Notes under the pieces: model-generated | Databases searched by the model: none | Seen by the model: only the letters and a program-made list of their open reading frames with translations | What the model was told of the DNA's origin: nothing | Shown: one piece after another, positions 31,913 through 39,645 of the stretch | How the letters are laid out: every line of letters begins with the position of its first letter | Position numbering within the stretch: the first letter of the stretch is position 1 | From: JASHPR01 sp963833885 | GTDB lineage: Bacteria; Actinomycetota; Actinomycetes; Streptosporangiales; Streptosporangiaceae | Direction: 5' to 3' | Assembly (NCBI GenBank): GCA_963833885.1 | Contig: CAWHZU010000011.1 | Coordinates: 1 to 64,000 of the forward strand | DNA: 64,000 nucleotides | Translations under genes and position numbers: made by a program

Positions 31913-32827
31913 ATGTGTGGCCGGTATGCGTCTGCGCGTAAGCGCATAGAACTCCTCGAGGAGTTCCGCATCGAGCGCGACCGTGTCTCCGAGCCGCTCG
32001 AGCCCGATTACAACGTGGCGCCCACGAAGCGGGTTTATGCCGTGGTCACCCGGGAAGCCCGGCACTCGGACGGCGCTGGCGGGCAGGCCCGGGGCGCCGC
32101 GGAAGCCGCTCCGGTTCCCGACGCCGGCCAGGCCGGTGTGGCACGCGAGCTGCGCGTGGTCCGCTGGGGTCTGGTGCCGTTCTGGGCGAAGGATCCCAAG
32201 ATCGGCAGCCGCATGATCAACGCCAGGGCCGAGACCGTGGACTCCAAGCCGGCGTTCCGGCACGCGTTCAAGCGCCGCCGCTGCCTGCTCCCCGCGGACG
32301 GCTACTACGAGTGGCAGCGCCCGGACGGCAGCAGCGAGGATAAGCCGGCTGGCAAAGGCGCAAAACAGCCGTACTTCATCACCAGCGGCGATGGCGGCCC
32401 GCTGGCATTCGCTGGCCTCTATGAGCTCTGGCGGGATGCCGCACTGCCCGAAGATCATGAGCGGGCGTGGCTCTGGACGGCCACGATCATCACCACGAGC
32501 GCGTCGGACGAACTGGGCAAAATCCACGACAGGATGCCCATGGTGATCGAGCCGTCCAGCTGGTCGGACTGGCTCGATCCGGCGAACAACGACCCCGCGG
32601 ACCTGCGAGCTCTGCTGGCTCCCGCGGCAGTAAGCGGGTTGATCTCGTATCCCGTCTCGACGGCCGTTAACGCGGTACGCAACAACGGCCCGCAGCTCAT
32701 CGAGCGCGTCGCGTCAGGCCCGGAAGGCCGGGACCTCGACGGGAGCGCACCCGACGCCCGCTCCCGTAGATCCCGGAGCGCGGCGTCCCAAGGAGCCTCT
32801 GGCAGCGCTCCCGACAAGCTGCTGTAA
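31913..32827 (+). CDS. SOS response-associated peptidase family protein (SRAP/YedK-HMCES)
   Basis: A 304-residue protein that shields abasic sites in single-stranded DNA. The catalytic Cys2 of MCGRY forms a thiazolidine link with the abasic sugar. Also present are NVAPT, the INARAET motif, the glutamate in LPADGYYEW and the histidine in KIHDRMPMVI. Length is slightly above average because of an Ala/Gly-rich insert after residue 45 and a Ser/Arg-rich C-terminal tail. AAGGTGAGG precedes the ATG. It precedes the DksA-like gene on the same strand. Confidence 0.92.
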   Translation: MCGRYASARKRIELLEEFRIERDRVSEPLEPDYNVAPTKRVYAVVTREARHSDGAGGQARGAAEAAPVPDAGQAGVARELRVVRWGLVPFWAKDPKIGSRMINARAETVDSKPAFRHAFKRRRCLLPADGYYEWQRPDGSSEDKPAGKGAKQPYFITSGDGGPLAFAGLYELWRDAALPEDHERAWLWTATIITTSASDELGKIHDRMPMVIEPSSWSDWLDPANNDPADLRALLAPAAVSGLISYPVSTAVNAVRNNGPQLIERVASGPEGRDLDGSAPDARSRRSRSAASQGASGSAPDKLL

Positions 32828-32910
32828 CGCCAGAGCCGAACAAACCGGCCTGGCGGCAATGACGCCGATCGGCGCTGCTGGGTCATATCCGGATAGGAGG
32901 TAGGTATCGG

Positions 32911-33261
32911 ATGGATACCGCCATCGCTCGCAAGCACTTGGAAGAGATCCAAGCTGAGCTCGAACGGTCCATCGCGGTGCTCAGGGGAGAGGCGGAGCAG
33001 GACGAGCGTGTCTCGGACTACCCGCAGGATCCAGCCGACGCCGGTGCCAATCTCTCCGAATCTGAGCGCACCCAGGCCGTCCTTCACGTGGCCAGGACGC
33101 AGCACTCCGAGGTGCTCGAGGCCCTGCGCCGCGTCGAGATCGGCACGTACGGGACCTGCGTGGTCTGCGGCGGCGGGGTTCCCGAAGGCCGGCTCGAGGC
33201 TAAGCCAGAGGCCGCCCGCTGCGTGCCCTGCCAGGCGAAATGGGCCCGGCTCCGGCGGTGA
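32911..33261 (+). CDS. TraR/DksA-type C4 zinc-finger protein
   Basis: A 116-residue protein. An N-terminal coiled coil (IARKHLEEIQAELERSIAVL) leads to an acidic turn (DYPQDPADAGANLSESERTQ) and a C4 zinc finger: CVVCGGGVPEGRL then ARCVPCQAKW. Proteins of this family act on RNA polymerase through the secondary channel; the actinomycete branch overlaps with RbpA/CarD-era stress control, but its role is open. AGGAGGT precedes ATG 32911. Its position directly upstream of sigR is common in related genomes. Confidence 0.85.
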   Translation: MDTAIARKHLEEIQAELERSIAVLRGEAEQDERVSDYPQDPADAGANLSESERTQAVLHVARTQHSEVLEALRRVEIGTYGTCVVCGGGVPEGRLEAKPEAARCVPCQAKWARLRR

Positions 33262-33271
33262 GACCCCGGCT

Positions 33272-33297
33272 GGAATGAAGCCACGATGGAGCGTGTT
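33272..33297 (+). promoter_or_regulatory. sigma-R-type promoter upstream of sigR
   Basis: GGAAT (33272-33276), an 18-bp spacer, then GTT (33295-33297): an exact match to the GGAAT-N18-GTT consensus of sigma-R/SigH promoters. It lies 178 bp before the assigned sigR start and implies positive autoregulation during thiol stress, as in Streptomyces coelicolor. Transcription would start near 33304. Confidence 0.8.
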
Positions 33298-33474
33298 GCA
33301 ACGCGTGTGTCGCTAGTTAGCAGCCCGCAGCGTGATTACGCCCCGATCGTGGATGGCGCCTCGATGGTGATGGCGCGCGAGTCCGGCGGGCCCGACGTTG
33401 TATCCTCCGGCCGAGGCAATTGGCAGGGCGGAAGGTGGCCACGTGGTCGCTCGCAGCCAGCAATCGCGGAGGAG

Positions 33475-34116
33475 GTGAGTCCGGTCCCAGAGACACTGGA
33501 GCAGCGCAGCGAGCGCTTCGAGCACGATGTGTTGCCGTACCTGGATCAGCTGTACGCGGCGGGGATGCGGATGACGCGGAACCCGGCCGACGCGGAGGAC
33601 CTCGTGCAGGAGACCTTCGCCAAGGCCTACGCGTCCTTCCACCAGTTCCAGGAAGGGACGAACCTCAAGGCCTGGCTGTTCCGGATCCTCACCAACACCT
33701 TCATCAACACCTACCGCAAGCGGCAGCGTGAGCCGCAGCGCGCTGGCAACGAGGAGATCGAGGACTGGCAGCTTGCCAGGGCTGCGGCGCACAGCTCGGC
33801 CGGGCTGAAGTCCGCCGAGGCGGAGGCGCTCGAGCGGCTCCCGGACTCTGACGTCAAGGAAGCGCTGCAGGCTCTGCCAGAGGAGTTCCGCATCGCGGTC
33901 TACCTGGCCGACGTCGAAGGCTTCGCCTACAAAGAGATCGCCGACATCATGGGCACCCCCATCGGGACCGTGATGTCACGCCTGCATCGCGGGCGCAGGC
34001 AGCTCAGGGACATGCTTCAGGACTACGCGGCCAAAGAGGGCCTGGTCAGGGCGGCGTCTACCGCTCCCGCCGAGGCGTCGTCATCGGGCGACGAGCCCGG
34101 GAAGGACGCGAAATGA
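33475..34116 (+). CDS. sigR: ECF sigma factor SigR/SigH-type (thiol-oxidative stress)
   Basis: A 213-residue sigma factor from GTG 33475. Region 2 reads YLDQLYAAGMRMTRNPADAE then DLVQETFAKAYASFHQF and LKAWLFRILTNTFINTYRKR; region 4 is LQALPEEFRIAVYLADVEGF then YKEIADIMGTPIGTVMSRLH. It directs thiol-redox genes and is held by RsrA. The frame stays open upstream, with in-frame ATGs at 33364, 33370 and 33286. In S. coelicolor an N-terminally extended unstable form (sigma-R') is made from an upstream start, so the longer frame may be meaningful. The autoregulatory promoter at 33272 would still cover ATG 33364. It overlaps rsrA by ATGA. Confidence 0.93.
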   Translation: MSPVPETLEQRSERFEHDVLPYLDQLYAAGMRMTRNPADAEDLVQETFAKAYASFHQFQEGTNLKAWLFRILTNTFINTYRKRQREPQRAGNEEIEDWQLARAAAHSSAGLKSAEAEALERLPDSDVKEALQALPEEFRIAVYLADVEGFAYKEIADIMGTPIGTVMSRLHRGRRQLRDMLQDYAAKEGLVRAASTAPAEASSSGDEPGKDAK

Positions 34117-34397
34117 GCTGCGGCAAGCCGCACGAGGTGCCGTGTAGCGAAGTGCTGGCACGCGTGTACTCGTACCTCGACGGCGAGATCGAAGACAAGA
34201 GCTTTGCCCAGATCCGCGAGCACCTTGACGAGTGCGGGCCATGCCTGCGGGAGTACGGCCTGGAAGAGGCCGTGAAGCGGCTGGTGCAGAAGTGCTGCGG
34301 CTCCGAGCCCGCCCCATCCGGGCTGCGCAGCAAGGTGCTGGTCCGGATCCGGACCATCCGCGCCGAGCTCGAGGTTTCCGAGTTCCGGGTCGATTAG
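34113..34397 (+). CDS. rsrA: redox-sensing zinc anti-sigma factor RsrA
   Basis: A 94-residue anti-sigma factor. The zinc ligands fall at C11, H37, C41 and C44 (HLDECGPC), and C3, C61 and C62 are also present, the same numbering as S. coelicolor RsrA. That protein's C31 is replaced here by Phe, agreeing with its being dispensable. Oxidation to a disulfide releases zinc and SigR. Translation is coupled to sigR by the ATGA overlap. Confidence 0.93.
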   Translation: MSCGKPHEVPCSEVLARVYSYLDGEIEDKSFAQIREHLDECGPCLREYGLEEAVKRLVQKCCGSEPAPSGLRSKVLVRIRTIRAELEVSEFRVD

Positions 34398-34683
34398 GCC
34401 CGAAGACACGTTGGCCAGGCCCGATTAGGCCGCAGCGTACGTCCGCTCGCTTTCATTACGTTCGTGTCTGAAGCCACCGGTCGCTTGATTACGCATTGCA
34501 TTCGGTCGTGTACATGTTGTGCACATTGTGGCTGAGGTCTTCGCGGAAGCGTTCGAGCGCGTTACTCTGAGTGGCGGCGTCCGGCTAAGCGCATTTCGCT
34601 AGTAGCAATTTGCGGATAATCTGCGCTTCGCTTGGGTGCCGGCATATCGGTGGCGGTTGCCAACGGCCGACGGCGAGGGGGGC

Positions 34684-36033
34684 ATGGGCAGGGTCTCGCG
34701 GGCTGCGTGGATCTACATAGCGGCAGTCGTGGTGGCGGCCGCTTCCGTTGTCGCGCCCCGGCTCTCCGGGCCACCGATGGGCACCGGCTGGTGGCTGTCC
34801 CTCGGCGTGCTCATGCTGCTGTTCCTGATCTGCGATTCGGTCCCCACCCCGCTTGCGGAACGCCAGTCGGCATGGTCGCCGAGTTCGTCGGCCACGCTGG
34901 CCGCCGTGGTGCTGCTCGGACCCGTCGGGGCGGCGCTGGTCGGGGCCGTCTCCGTGCTGGGCCTGCGGCGCAAGCTGCAGCTGGCCGAGCGAGTATTCAA
35001 CGGCGGGATGAGCGCCGTTTCCGGCTTCGCGGCGGGACAGACGTTCGTCGCGCTCGGCGGCCACATCGGGCTGCCCCGGCCAGCTGACTTTCCGTCCATT
35101 GTCTGGCCGTTCGCCGCGGCCGCGGCCGCGCACGTGATCGTCAACCTCGGCCTCATGTGGGGCGTGCTGCAGCTGACCCGCAGCGACGGTCCGCGGCGGA
35201 TCCAGATGGAGTCCAGCGTGCCGCTGCTGCTGGCGTCCGACCTGGGTTACGCGGCCCTCGGGCTGGTGATCGCCGCGCTATGGACCGTGATGGGGCCGTT
35301 CGCCGCCGCGCTGGTGCTCGTCCCGCTGTTCGTGGCCCGCTGGGCCATGGGGCAGTTCGCCGAGCAGCGTCGCGCGTACGGGGCAACCATGGAGGCGCTC
35401 TGCCAGGCGGTGGAGACCAAGGACTACTACACGCGCGGCCACAGCGAGCGGGTGTCCCGCGGATCCGGCATGATTGCCCGCCAGATAGGGATGCATGGCG
35501 ACCGCACCGAGGCGATCATGTTCGCCGGGATGCTGCACGACGTCGGCAAGCTCGGCGTGCCCACCAAGGTGCTGCAGAAGACCGGGCCGCTGACCGAGGA
35601 GGAGTTCGCCGCCATCCAGCTGCATCCGCTGCGTGGCCTGGAAATCGTGCGCGAGATCGGCTTCCTGAACGAGGCCCTGGCCGGCATCATGCACCACCAC
35701 GAGAAGATCGACGGCACCGGTTACCCGATGGGGTTCGCCGGTGACGAGATTCCCGAGTTCGCGCGCGTCATCGCCGTCGCCGATGCGTTCGACTCGATGA
35801 CGTCGACGCGCTCCTACCGGGAGGCACGCCGGATGAGCGAGGCGATCGAGGAACTGCGCAGGGGCGCTGGCAGCCAGTTCGATCCGGTCATGGTGGAGGC
35901 CTTCATCGCCGCGCTGCACCGGGAAGGCTGGAGGCTTCCCGAGCGCGCCGCCGCGCCCGCCGACCGGCAGACCGTGACCGCACAGGACCATGACGACCCG
36001 ACGGCGCCACTGCGGGTCATCGAGAGTCTGTAG
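34684..36033 (+). CDS. HD-GYP domain membrane protein (predicted c-di-GMP phosphodiesterase)
   Basis: A 449-residue protein. The first 220 residues are six or more membrane helices of an MASE-like sensor. The C-terminal HD-GYP domain has H285-D286 in MLHDVGK, HHHEKIDGTGYP at 337-348, and FARVIAVADAFDSMTSTRSY. All metal and GYP residues needed for cyclic-di-GMP cleavage are there. ATG 34684 is chosen because GGCGAGGGGG precedes it. 34398-34683 upstream has no gene; it contains the inverted GTGTACATGTTGTGCAC stretch. A second HD gene follows 16 bp downstream. Confidence 0.87.
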   Translation: MGRVSRAAWIYIAAVVVAAASVVAPRLSGPPMGTGWWLSLGVLMLLFLICDSVPTPLAERQSAWSPSSSATLAAVVLLGPVGAALVGAVSVLGLRRKLQLAERVFNGGMSAVSGFAAGQTFVALGGHIGLPRPADFPSIVWPFAAAAAAHVIVNLGLMWGVLQLTRSDGPRRIQMESSVPLLLASDLGYAALGLVIAALWTVMGPFAAALVLVPLFVARWAMGQFAEQRRAYGATMEALCQAVETKDYYTRGHSERVSRGSGMIARQIGMHGDRTEAIMFAGMLHDVGKLGVPTKVLQKTGPLTEEEFAAIQLHPLRGLEIVREIGFLNEALAGIMHHHEKIDGTGYPMGFAGDEIPEFARVIAVADAFDSMTSTRSYREARRMSEAIEELRRGAGSQFDPVMVEAFIAALHREGWRLPERAAAPADRQTVTAQDHDDPTAPLRVIESL

Positions 36034-36049
36034 ACCGCAGGAGGATCCG

Positions 36050-37354
36050 GTGGCGATTCGCGAGGCCGACGATCGGCTGCCGTCGTGGCAGGCCATGGAC
36101 TCGGGCCGGCTGCTGCTCCTCGCCGCGGTGGGGATGATGGTGGTGGCGGCGGTGGCGCACACCGCCGCGGCGCGGGTAACCGATCCGCAGACCGCGATCG
36201 CGTTTGGCTCGGTCATTGCCATCGGGGAGCTGCTCAGGCTCCGGCAGCAGGGCGGCAGGGAAGCGGCGCCGGTCGCCACCGCGGCGGCCTTGGCCTACGC
36301 GCTGCTGCTGCGGGTCGGCGCGCTGCCCGGCCGCCAGCCGGTGCCGCACGTGGCCGCGCTCCAGGTGATTACCGTCACCGCGGTCGGCATGACCGTCGGC
36401 GCCCTGCCGCACATGGCGGCCGGCCGCCCGGCCGGGCTGACCGGGATGGCCACCCGGCTCGTCGCGGTCGCGTGCGTCGCCTTCGCGTTCCGGCCCATCG
36501 CTGGCACCGAGATCATCAGCGGCGCTGGCCACTGGTGGATCGCATTCATGGTGATGACCGTCCTCGTCGTCATCGGCTGGCTGGCCGAGGCGATGATCGC
36601 GTCGCTGATCAGGGCGGATGACCTCGGGGCGAGGTTCTCCGTCGCGCTATGGGACGAGATGCGAATCCAGCTGCCGCTGGGCGCCGCGGTCGGCGTCTCG
36701 GCCATGATGATCACGTTCGCGGCCGAGGTCATGGGCCTCGCCGGGCTCGCGGTCTTCATGGGGCCGCTGCTGGTCACCCAAGTCGCCTTCCGCAGGTACG
36801 CGGGCATCAGCGCCACCTACCTGCAGACCGTGCGGGCGCTGGCGCGGGTGACCGAGGTGGGCGGCTACGTGGAGAGCGGGCACTCCCGGCGGGTCAGCAG
36901 GCTCGCCGTGGCAGTCGGCCGGGAGCTCGGGCTGGCCGAGGCGGACCTGCTGGACCTGGAGTACGCCGCGCTGATGCACGACATCGGGCAGCTGGCGCTG
37001 CCCGACCCGATACCGGGCGGAGCCACCGTGCTGGTCTCGGCCGAGGACCAGCGGCGCATCGCTGAGCTCGGCGCGGACGTGATCAGCAAGGCTGGCGTGC
37101 TCGACCGGGTGGCCGAGCTGGTGCGGTGCCAGAGCTGGCCGAGCCGGGGACACGATCCTGAGCCGCCGGTCGGCAGCAGGATCATTCGCGCCGCGAACGC
37201 GTTCGACGACCTCGTGGGCGGATCTACGGACCGGGACCGCACCGCGGCGGCGCTGGAGCGGCTGCGCCTCGACACGGCCGCCGAATACGACCCCGGCGTC
37301 ATCGAGGCGCTGAGCGAGGTCGCGGGGAAGCGCCTGGCCAGTCGGCTGGAGTAG
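36050..37354 (+). CDS. membrane protein with degenerate HD-GYP domain
   Basis: A 434-residue paralogue-like partner of the preceding gene: seven or so membrane helices up to residue 250, then an HD domain with VESGHSRRVSRLAVAVGREL and HD at H310-D311 (LMHDIGQLALPD). The GYP segment is lost; RCQSWPSRGHDPEPPVGSRI stands where HHE...GTGYP should be. It probably cannot cleave c-di-GMP but may bind nucleotide or regulate its neighbour. GTG 36050 is supported by GGAGG eight bases upstream. It lies 9 bp from the biotin carboxylase gene. Confidence 0.75.
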   Translation: MAIREADDRLPSWQAMDSGRLLLLAAVGMMVVAAVAHTAAARVTDPQTAIAFGSVIAIGELLRLRQQGGREAAPVATAAALAYALLLRVGALPGRQPVPHVAALQVITVTAVGMTVGALPHMAAGRPAGLTGMATRLVAVACVAFAFRPIAGTEIISGAGHWWIAFMVMTVLVVIGWLAEAMIASLIRADDLGARFSVALWDEMRIQLPLGAAVGVSAMMITFAAEVMGLAGLAVFMGPLLVTQVAFRRYAGISATYLQTVRALARVTEVGGYVESGHSRRVSRLAVAVGRELGLAEADLLDLEYAALMHDIGQLALPDPIPGGATVLVSAEDQRRIAELGADVISKAGVLDRVAELVRCQSWPSRGHDPEPPVGSRIIRAANAFDDLVGGSTDRDRTAAALERLRLDTAAEYDPGVIEALSEVAGKRLASRLE

Positions 37355-37363
37355 GCTGCGCGG

Positions 37364-38704
37364 GTGATCGAGTCGGTCCTGGTCGCCAACCGGGGCGAGA
37401 TCGCGCGCCGGGTGATCCGGACGGCCAGGAGGTTGGGGATCCGCGTTGTCGCGGTCTACTCCGAGGCGGACGCCGCCCTGCCCTACGTCCGCGAGGCCGA
37501 CGAGGCGGTGCCGATCGGCCCGGCCGCGCCCGCGAGCAGCTACCTCGACGTCCGTGCCGTGCTTGGGGCGGCACGGGCGACCGGGGTGGCCGCGATCCAC
37601 CCGGGCTACGGGTTCCTGTCCGAGAGCGCCGAGTTCGCGGCGGCAGTGATCGACGCGGGCCTGACCTGGATCGGTCCTCCGCCCGCGGCGATCGAGCAGA
37701 TGGGCGACAAGATAAACGCCAGGAACCTCATGGAGCAGGCCGGGGTGCCGGTCGCCGCCGGCACCAGGGAGCCGGTCGCCGACGTAGCCGCCGCGATCGC
37801 CGAGGCCGGGCGGATCGGCTACCCGGTGATGATCAAAGCAGCCGCCGGTGGCGGCGGCATCGGGATGAGCGCCGTCGCGAACGAGACCGAGTTGCGCGCG
37901 GGCTTCGAGACCGCACGCACCCGCGCCGAGCGGTTCTTCGGCAATCCCTCAATCCTCCTGGAGCGGTACGTCGAGCAGGCCCGGCACGTAGAGGTGCAGA
38001 TCCTCGGATGCAGCGACTCCGCGGTGCTGGCGCTCGGCGAGCGGGACTGCTCCGTGCAGCGGCGGCATCAGAAGATCGCCGAGGAGACCCCGTCTCCGGG
38101 TGTCACGCCCGAGCTCAGGGCCCGGATGCTGGCCGCGGCGGCCCGGGCCGGCGAGACGGTGAGCTACCGGGGCGCGGGCACCGTCGAGTTCCTGCTCGAC
38201 GCCACGACCAAGGACTTCATGTTCCTGGAGATGAACACCCGGATCCAGGTGGAGCACCCGATCACCGAGATGGTCACCGGCATCGACCTGGTGGAGCAGC
38301 AGTTCCGCATCGCGGCTGGCGAGGATGTGAGCTTCCGTCCTGCGTCCGTCCGTGCCGAAGGACATGCCGTGGAATTGCGCGTCTATGCGGAAGATCCGCG
38401 CCGGTTCCTGCCCAGTCCGGGGCTGATCACAGAGTGGGCGGAGCCGTCTGGTCCCGGGGTCCGCGTGGACGCGGGCTACGAGGCCGGAAACGAGGTGACA
38501 CAGTTCTACGACCCGCTGCTTGCCAAGCTCTGCGTGCACGGGGCCAGCCGCGACGAGGCGCTGCAGCGCGCCCGCGCAGCCGTGGCTGACTTCCACGTTC
38601 GCGGGCCAAAGACTAACCTGCCATTTCATGCCGAACTGCTAGCCAGCGACGAATTCACCAGCGGCTGCTACGACACGTCCGTGGTTGCCCGGCTGAGGAC
38701 GTGA
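37364..38704 (+). CDS. acyl-CoA carboxylase biotin carboxylase subunit
   Basis: A 446-residue biotin carboxylase. N-terminal VLVANRGEIARRVIRTARRL, HPGYGFLSESAEFA, ATP-grasp glycine loop KAAAGGGGIGM, ERDCSVQRRHQKIAEE, and EMNTRIQVEHPITEMVTGID are all intact. It carboxylates biotin with bicarbonate and ATP. It has no C-terminal biotinyl domain and resembles the AccC type. The next gene encodes a free biotin carrier, but no carboxyltransferase is nearby, so the acceptor acyl-CoA is unknown. Start GTG 37364; the end overlaps the downstream frame by GTGA. Confidence 0.9.
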   Translation: MIESVLVANRGEIARRVIRTARRLGIRVVAVYSEADAALPYVREADEAVPIGPAAPASSYLDVRAVLGAARATGVAAIHPGYGFLSESAEFAAAVIDAGLTWIGPPPAAIEQMGDKINARNLMEQAGVPVAAGTREPVADVAAAIAEAGRIGYPVMIKAAAGGGGIGMSAVANETELRAGFETARTRAERFFGNPSILLERYVEQARHVEVQILGCSDSAVLALGERDCSVQRRHQKIAEETPSPGVTPELRARMLAAAARAGETVSYRGAGTVEFLLDATTKDFMFLEMNTRIQVEHPITEMVTGIDLVEQQFRIAAGEDVSFRPASVRAEGHAVELRVYAEDPRRFLPSPGLITEWAEPSGPGVRVDAGYEAGNEVTQFYDPLLAKLCVHGASRDEALQRARAAVADFHVRGPKTNLPFHAELLASDEFTSGCYDTSVVARLRT

Positions 38705-38778
38705 CCGGCAGCGGAGCGAGAATGATGGTGGCGCTGCCTACGGCTGCGATCGCCGGGGAGCTGAGCGAGGAGGCAGGT

Positions 38779-38991
38779 GTGACCGAGGTCCGCGCGGAGA
38801 TGGTCGCGAACGTGTGGCAGGTCGTGGCGTCCGAGGGCGATCAGGTAGCTGACGGGGACACGCTGGTCATCCTGGAGTCCATGAAGATGGAGATCCCGGT
38901 CCTTGCCGAGAGCGAGGGCACCCTCACCAAGCTCGCCGTGGCCGAGGGTGACGTGGTTCAGGAAGGCGACCTGATTGCCGTCATCGAATAG
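38779..38991 (+). CDS. stand-alone biotin carboxyl carrier protein (TB7.3-like)
   Basis: A 70-residue biotinyl domain: EVRAEMVANVWQVVASEGDQ, the biotinylation motif ESMKMEIPVL and VAEGDVVQEGDLIAVIE. It matches the mycobacterial TB7.3 protein (Rv3221c) in size and wording. GTG 38779 has GAGGAGG just upstream; the frame is open to GTG 38701, overlapping the biotin carboxylase stop, so a 96-residue form is possible. In Mycobacterium this protein lies by sigH-rshA without a carboxylase; here it sits directly behind a biotin carboxylase. Confidence 0.88.
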   Translation: MTEVRAEMVANVWQVVASEGDQVADGDTLVILESMKMEIPVLAESEGTLTKLAVAEGDVVQEGDLIAVIE

Positions 38992-39010
38992 CGCTGGCGT
39001 GCCCGGGGAT

Positions 39011-39457
39011 ATGCCAGGCCTGGCGGCTGGGCTGCGCGCGACCGTGCGCGCGGTCGTGACCGGCGCCGACACCGCCGAGGCGATGGGCAGCGGGAACCTG
39101 CCGGTGCTCGCCACCCCGCGGCTGCTAGCGCTCGCCGAGGCGGCCACCGTCGCCGCGGTGGCCCCGCAACTCGCCGATGGGCTCACCACGGTCGGCACCG
39201 CGGTCAGCCTGGAGCATCGCAAGGCCAGCCCGCTCGGGGCCGAGATCGTCGTCGAGGCCGAGCTGACCGAGGTAGACGGCAGGCGGCTGGTGTTCGGGTT
39301 CATCGCCCGCCCGGCCGGCACCGATGCGACCGGAACCGATGCCGACGATTTTGATGCGGACAGCACCGATGCGGACGTGGTGGTCGGCGCGGGCACCGTC
39401 GAGCGCGTCGTCGTCGACGGGGCGCGCTTCCTCGCCCGGCTGCAATCGAATCCTTGA
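39011..39457 (+). CDS. FlK-like hotdog-fold thioesterase
   Basis: A 148-residue hotdog-fold protein. NLPVLATPRLLALAEAATVA and TVGTAVSLEHRKASPLGAEI are the core segments of fluoroacetyl-CoA-thioesterase-like (FlK) proteins; the Thr, Glu and His sites of FlK look conserved (T in LATP, E in LAEAAT, H in LEHRK). An unusual Thr/Asp-rich run (TDATGTDADDFDADSTDADV) is inserted before the last strand. It lies 20 bp after the biotin carrier gene, probably in its operon. The acyl-CoA substrate is unknown. Confidence 0.78.
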   Translation: MPGLAAGLRATVRAVVTGADTAEAMGSGNLPVLATPRLLALAEAATVAAVAPQLADGLTTVGTAVSLEHRKASPLGAEIVVEAELTEVDGRRLVFGFIARPAGTDATGTDADDFDADSTDADVVVGAGTVERVVVDGARFLARLQSNP

Positions 39458-39645
39458 TCATTCCGCGACTTCTCACGGGTTCCAGTCATTTGCTGTCCGT
39501 ATTTGTACTGTTTTGCGGTTACCGGGCGCGTGATAAGTGCAGGCGACGACGATCTGGACGGGACCTGAGGGCGGCGATGACTGTCCGAAACCGGATATTC
39601 GGTCTGGGCTGACCGCGCCGGCGCGCACGAGGCCCGGGCGGGCGG

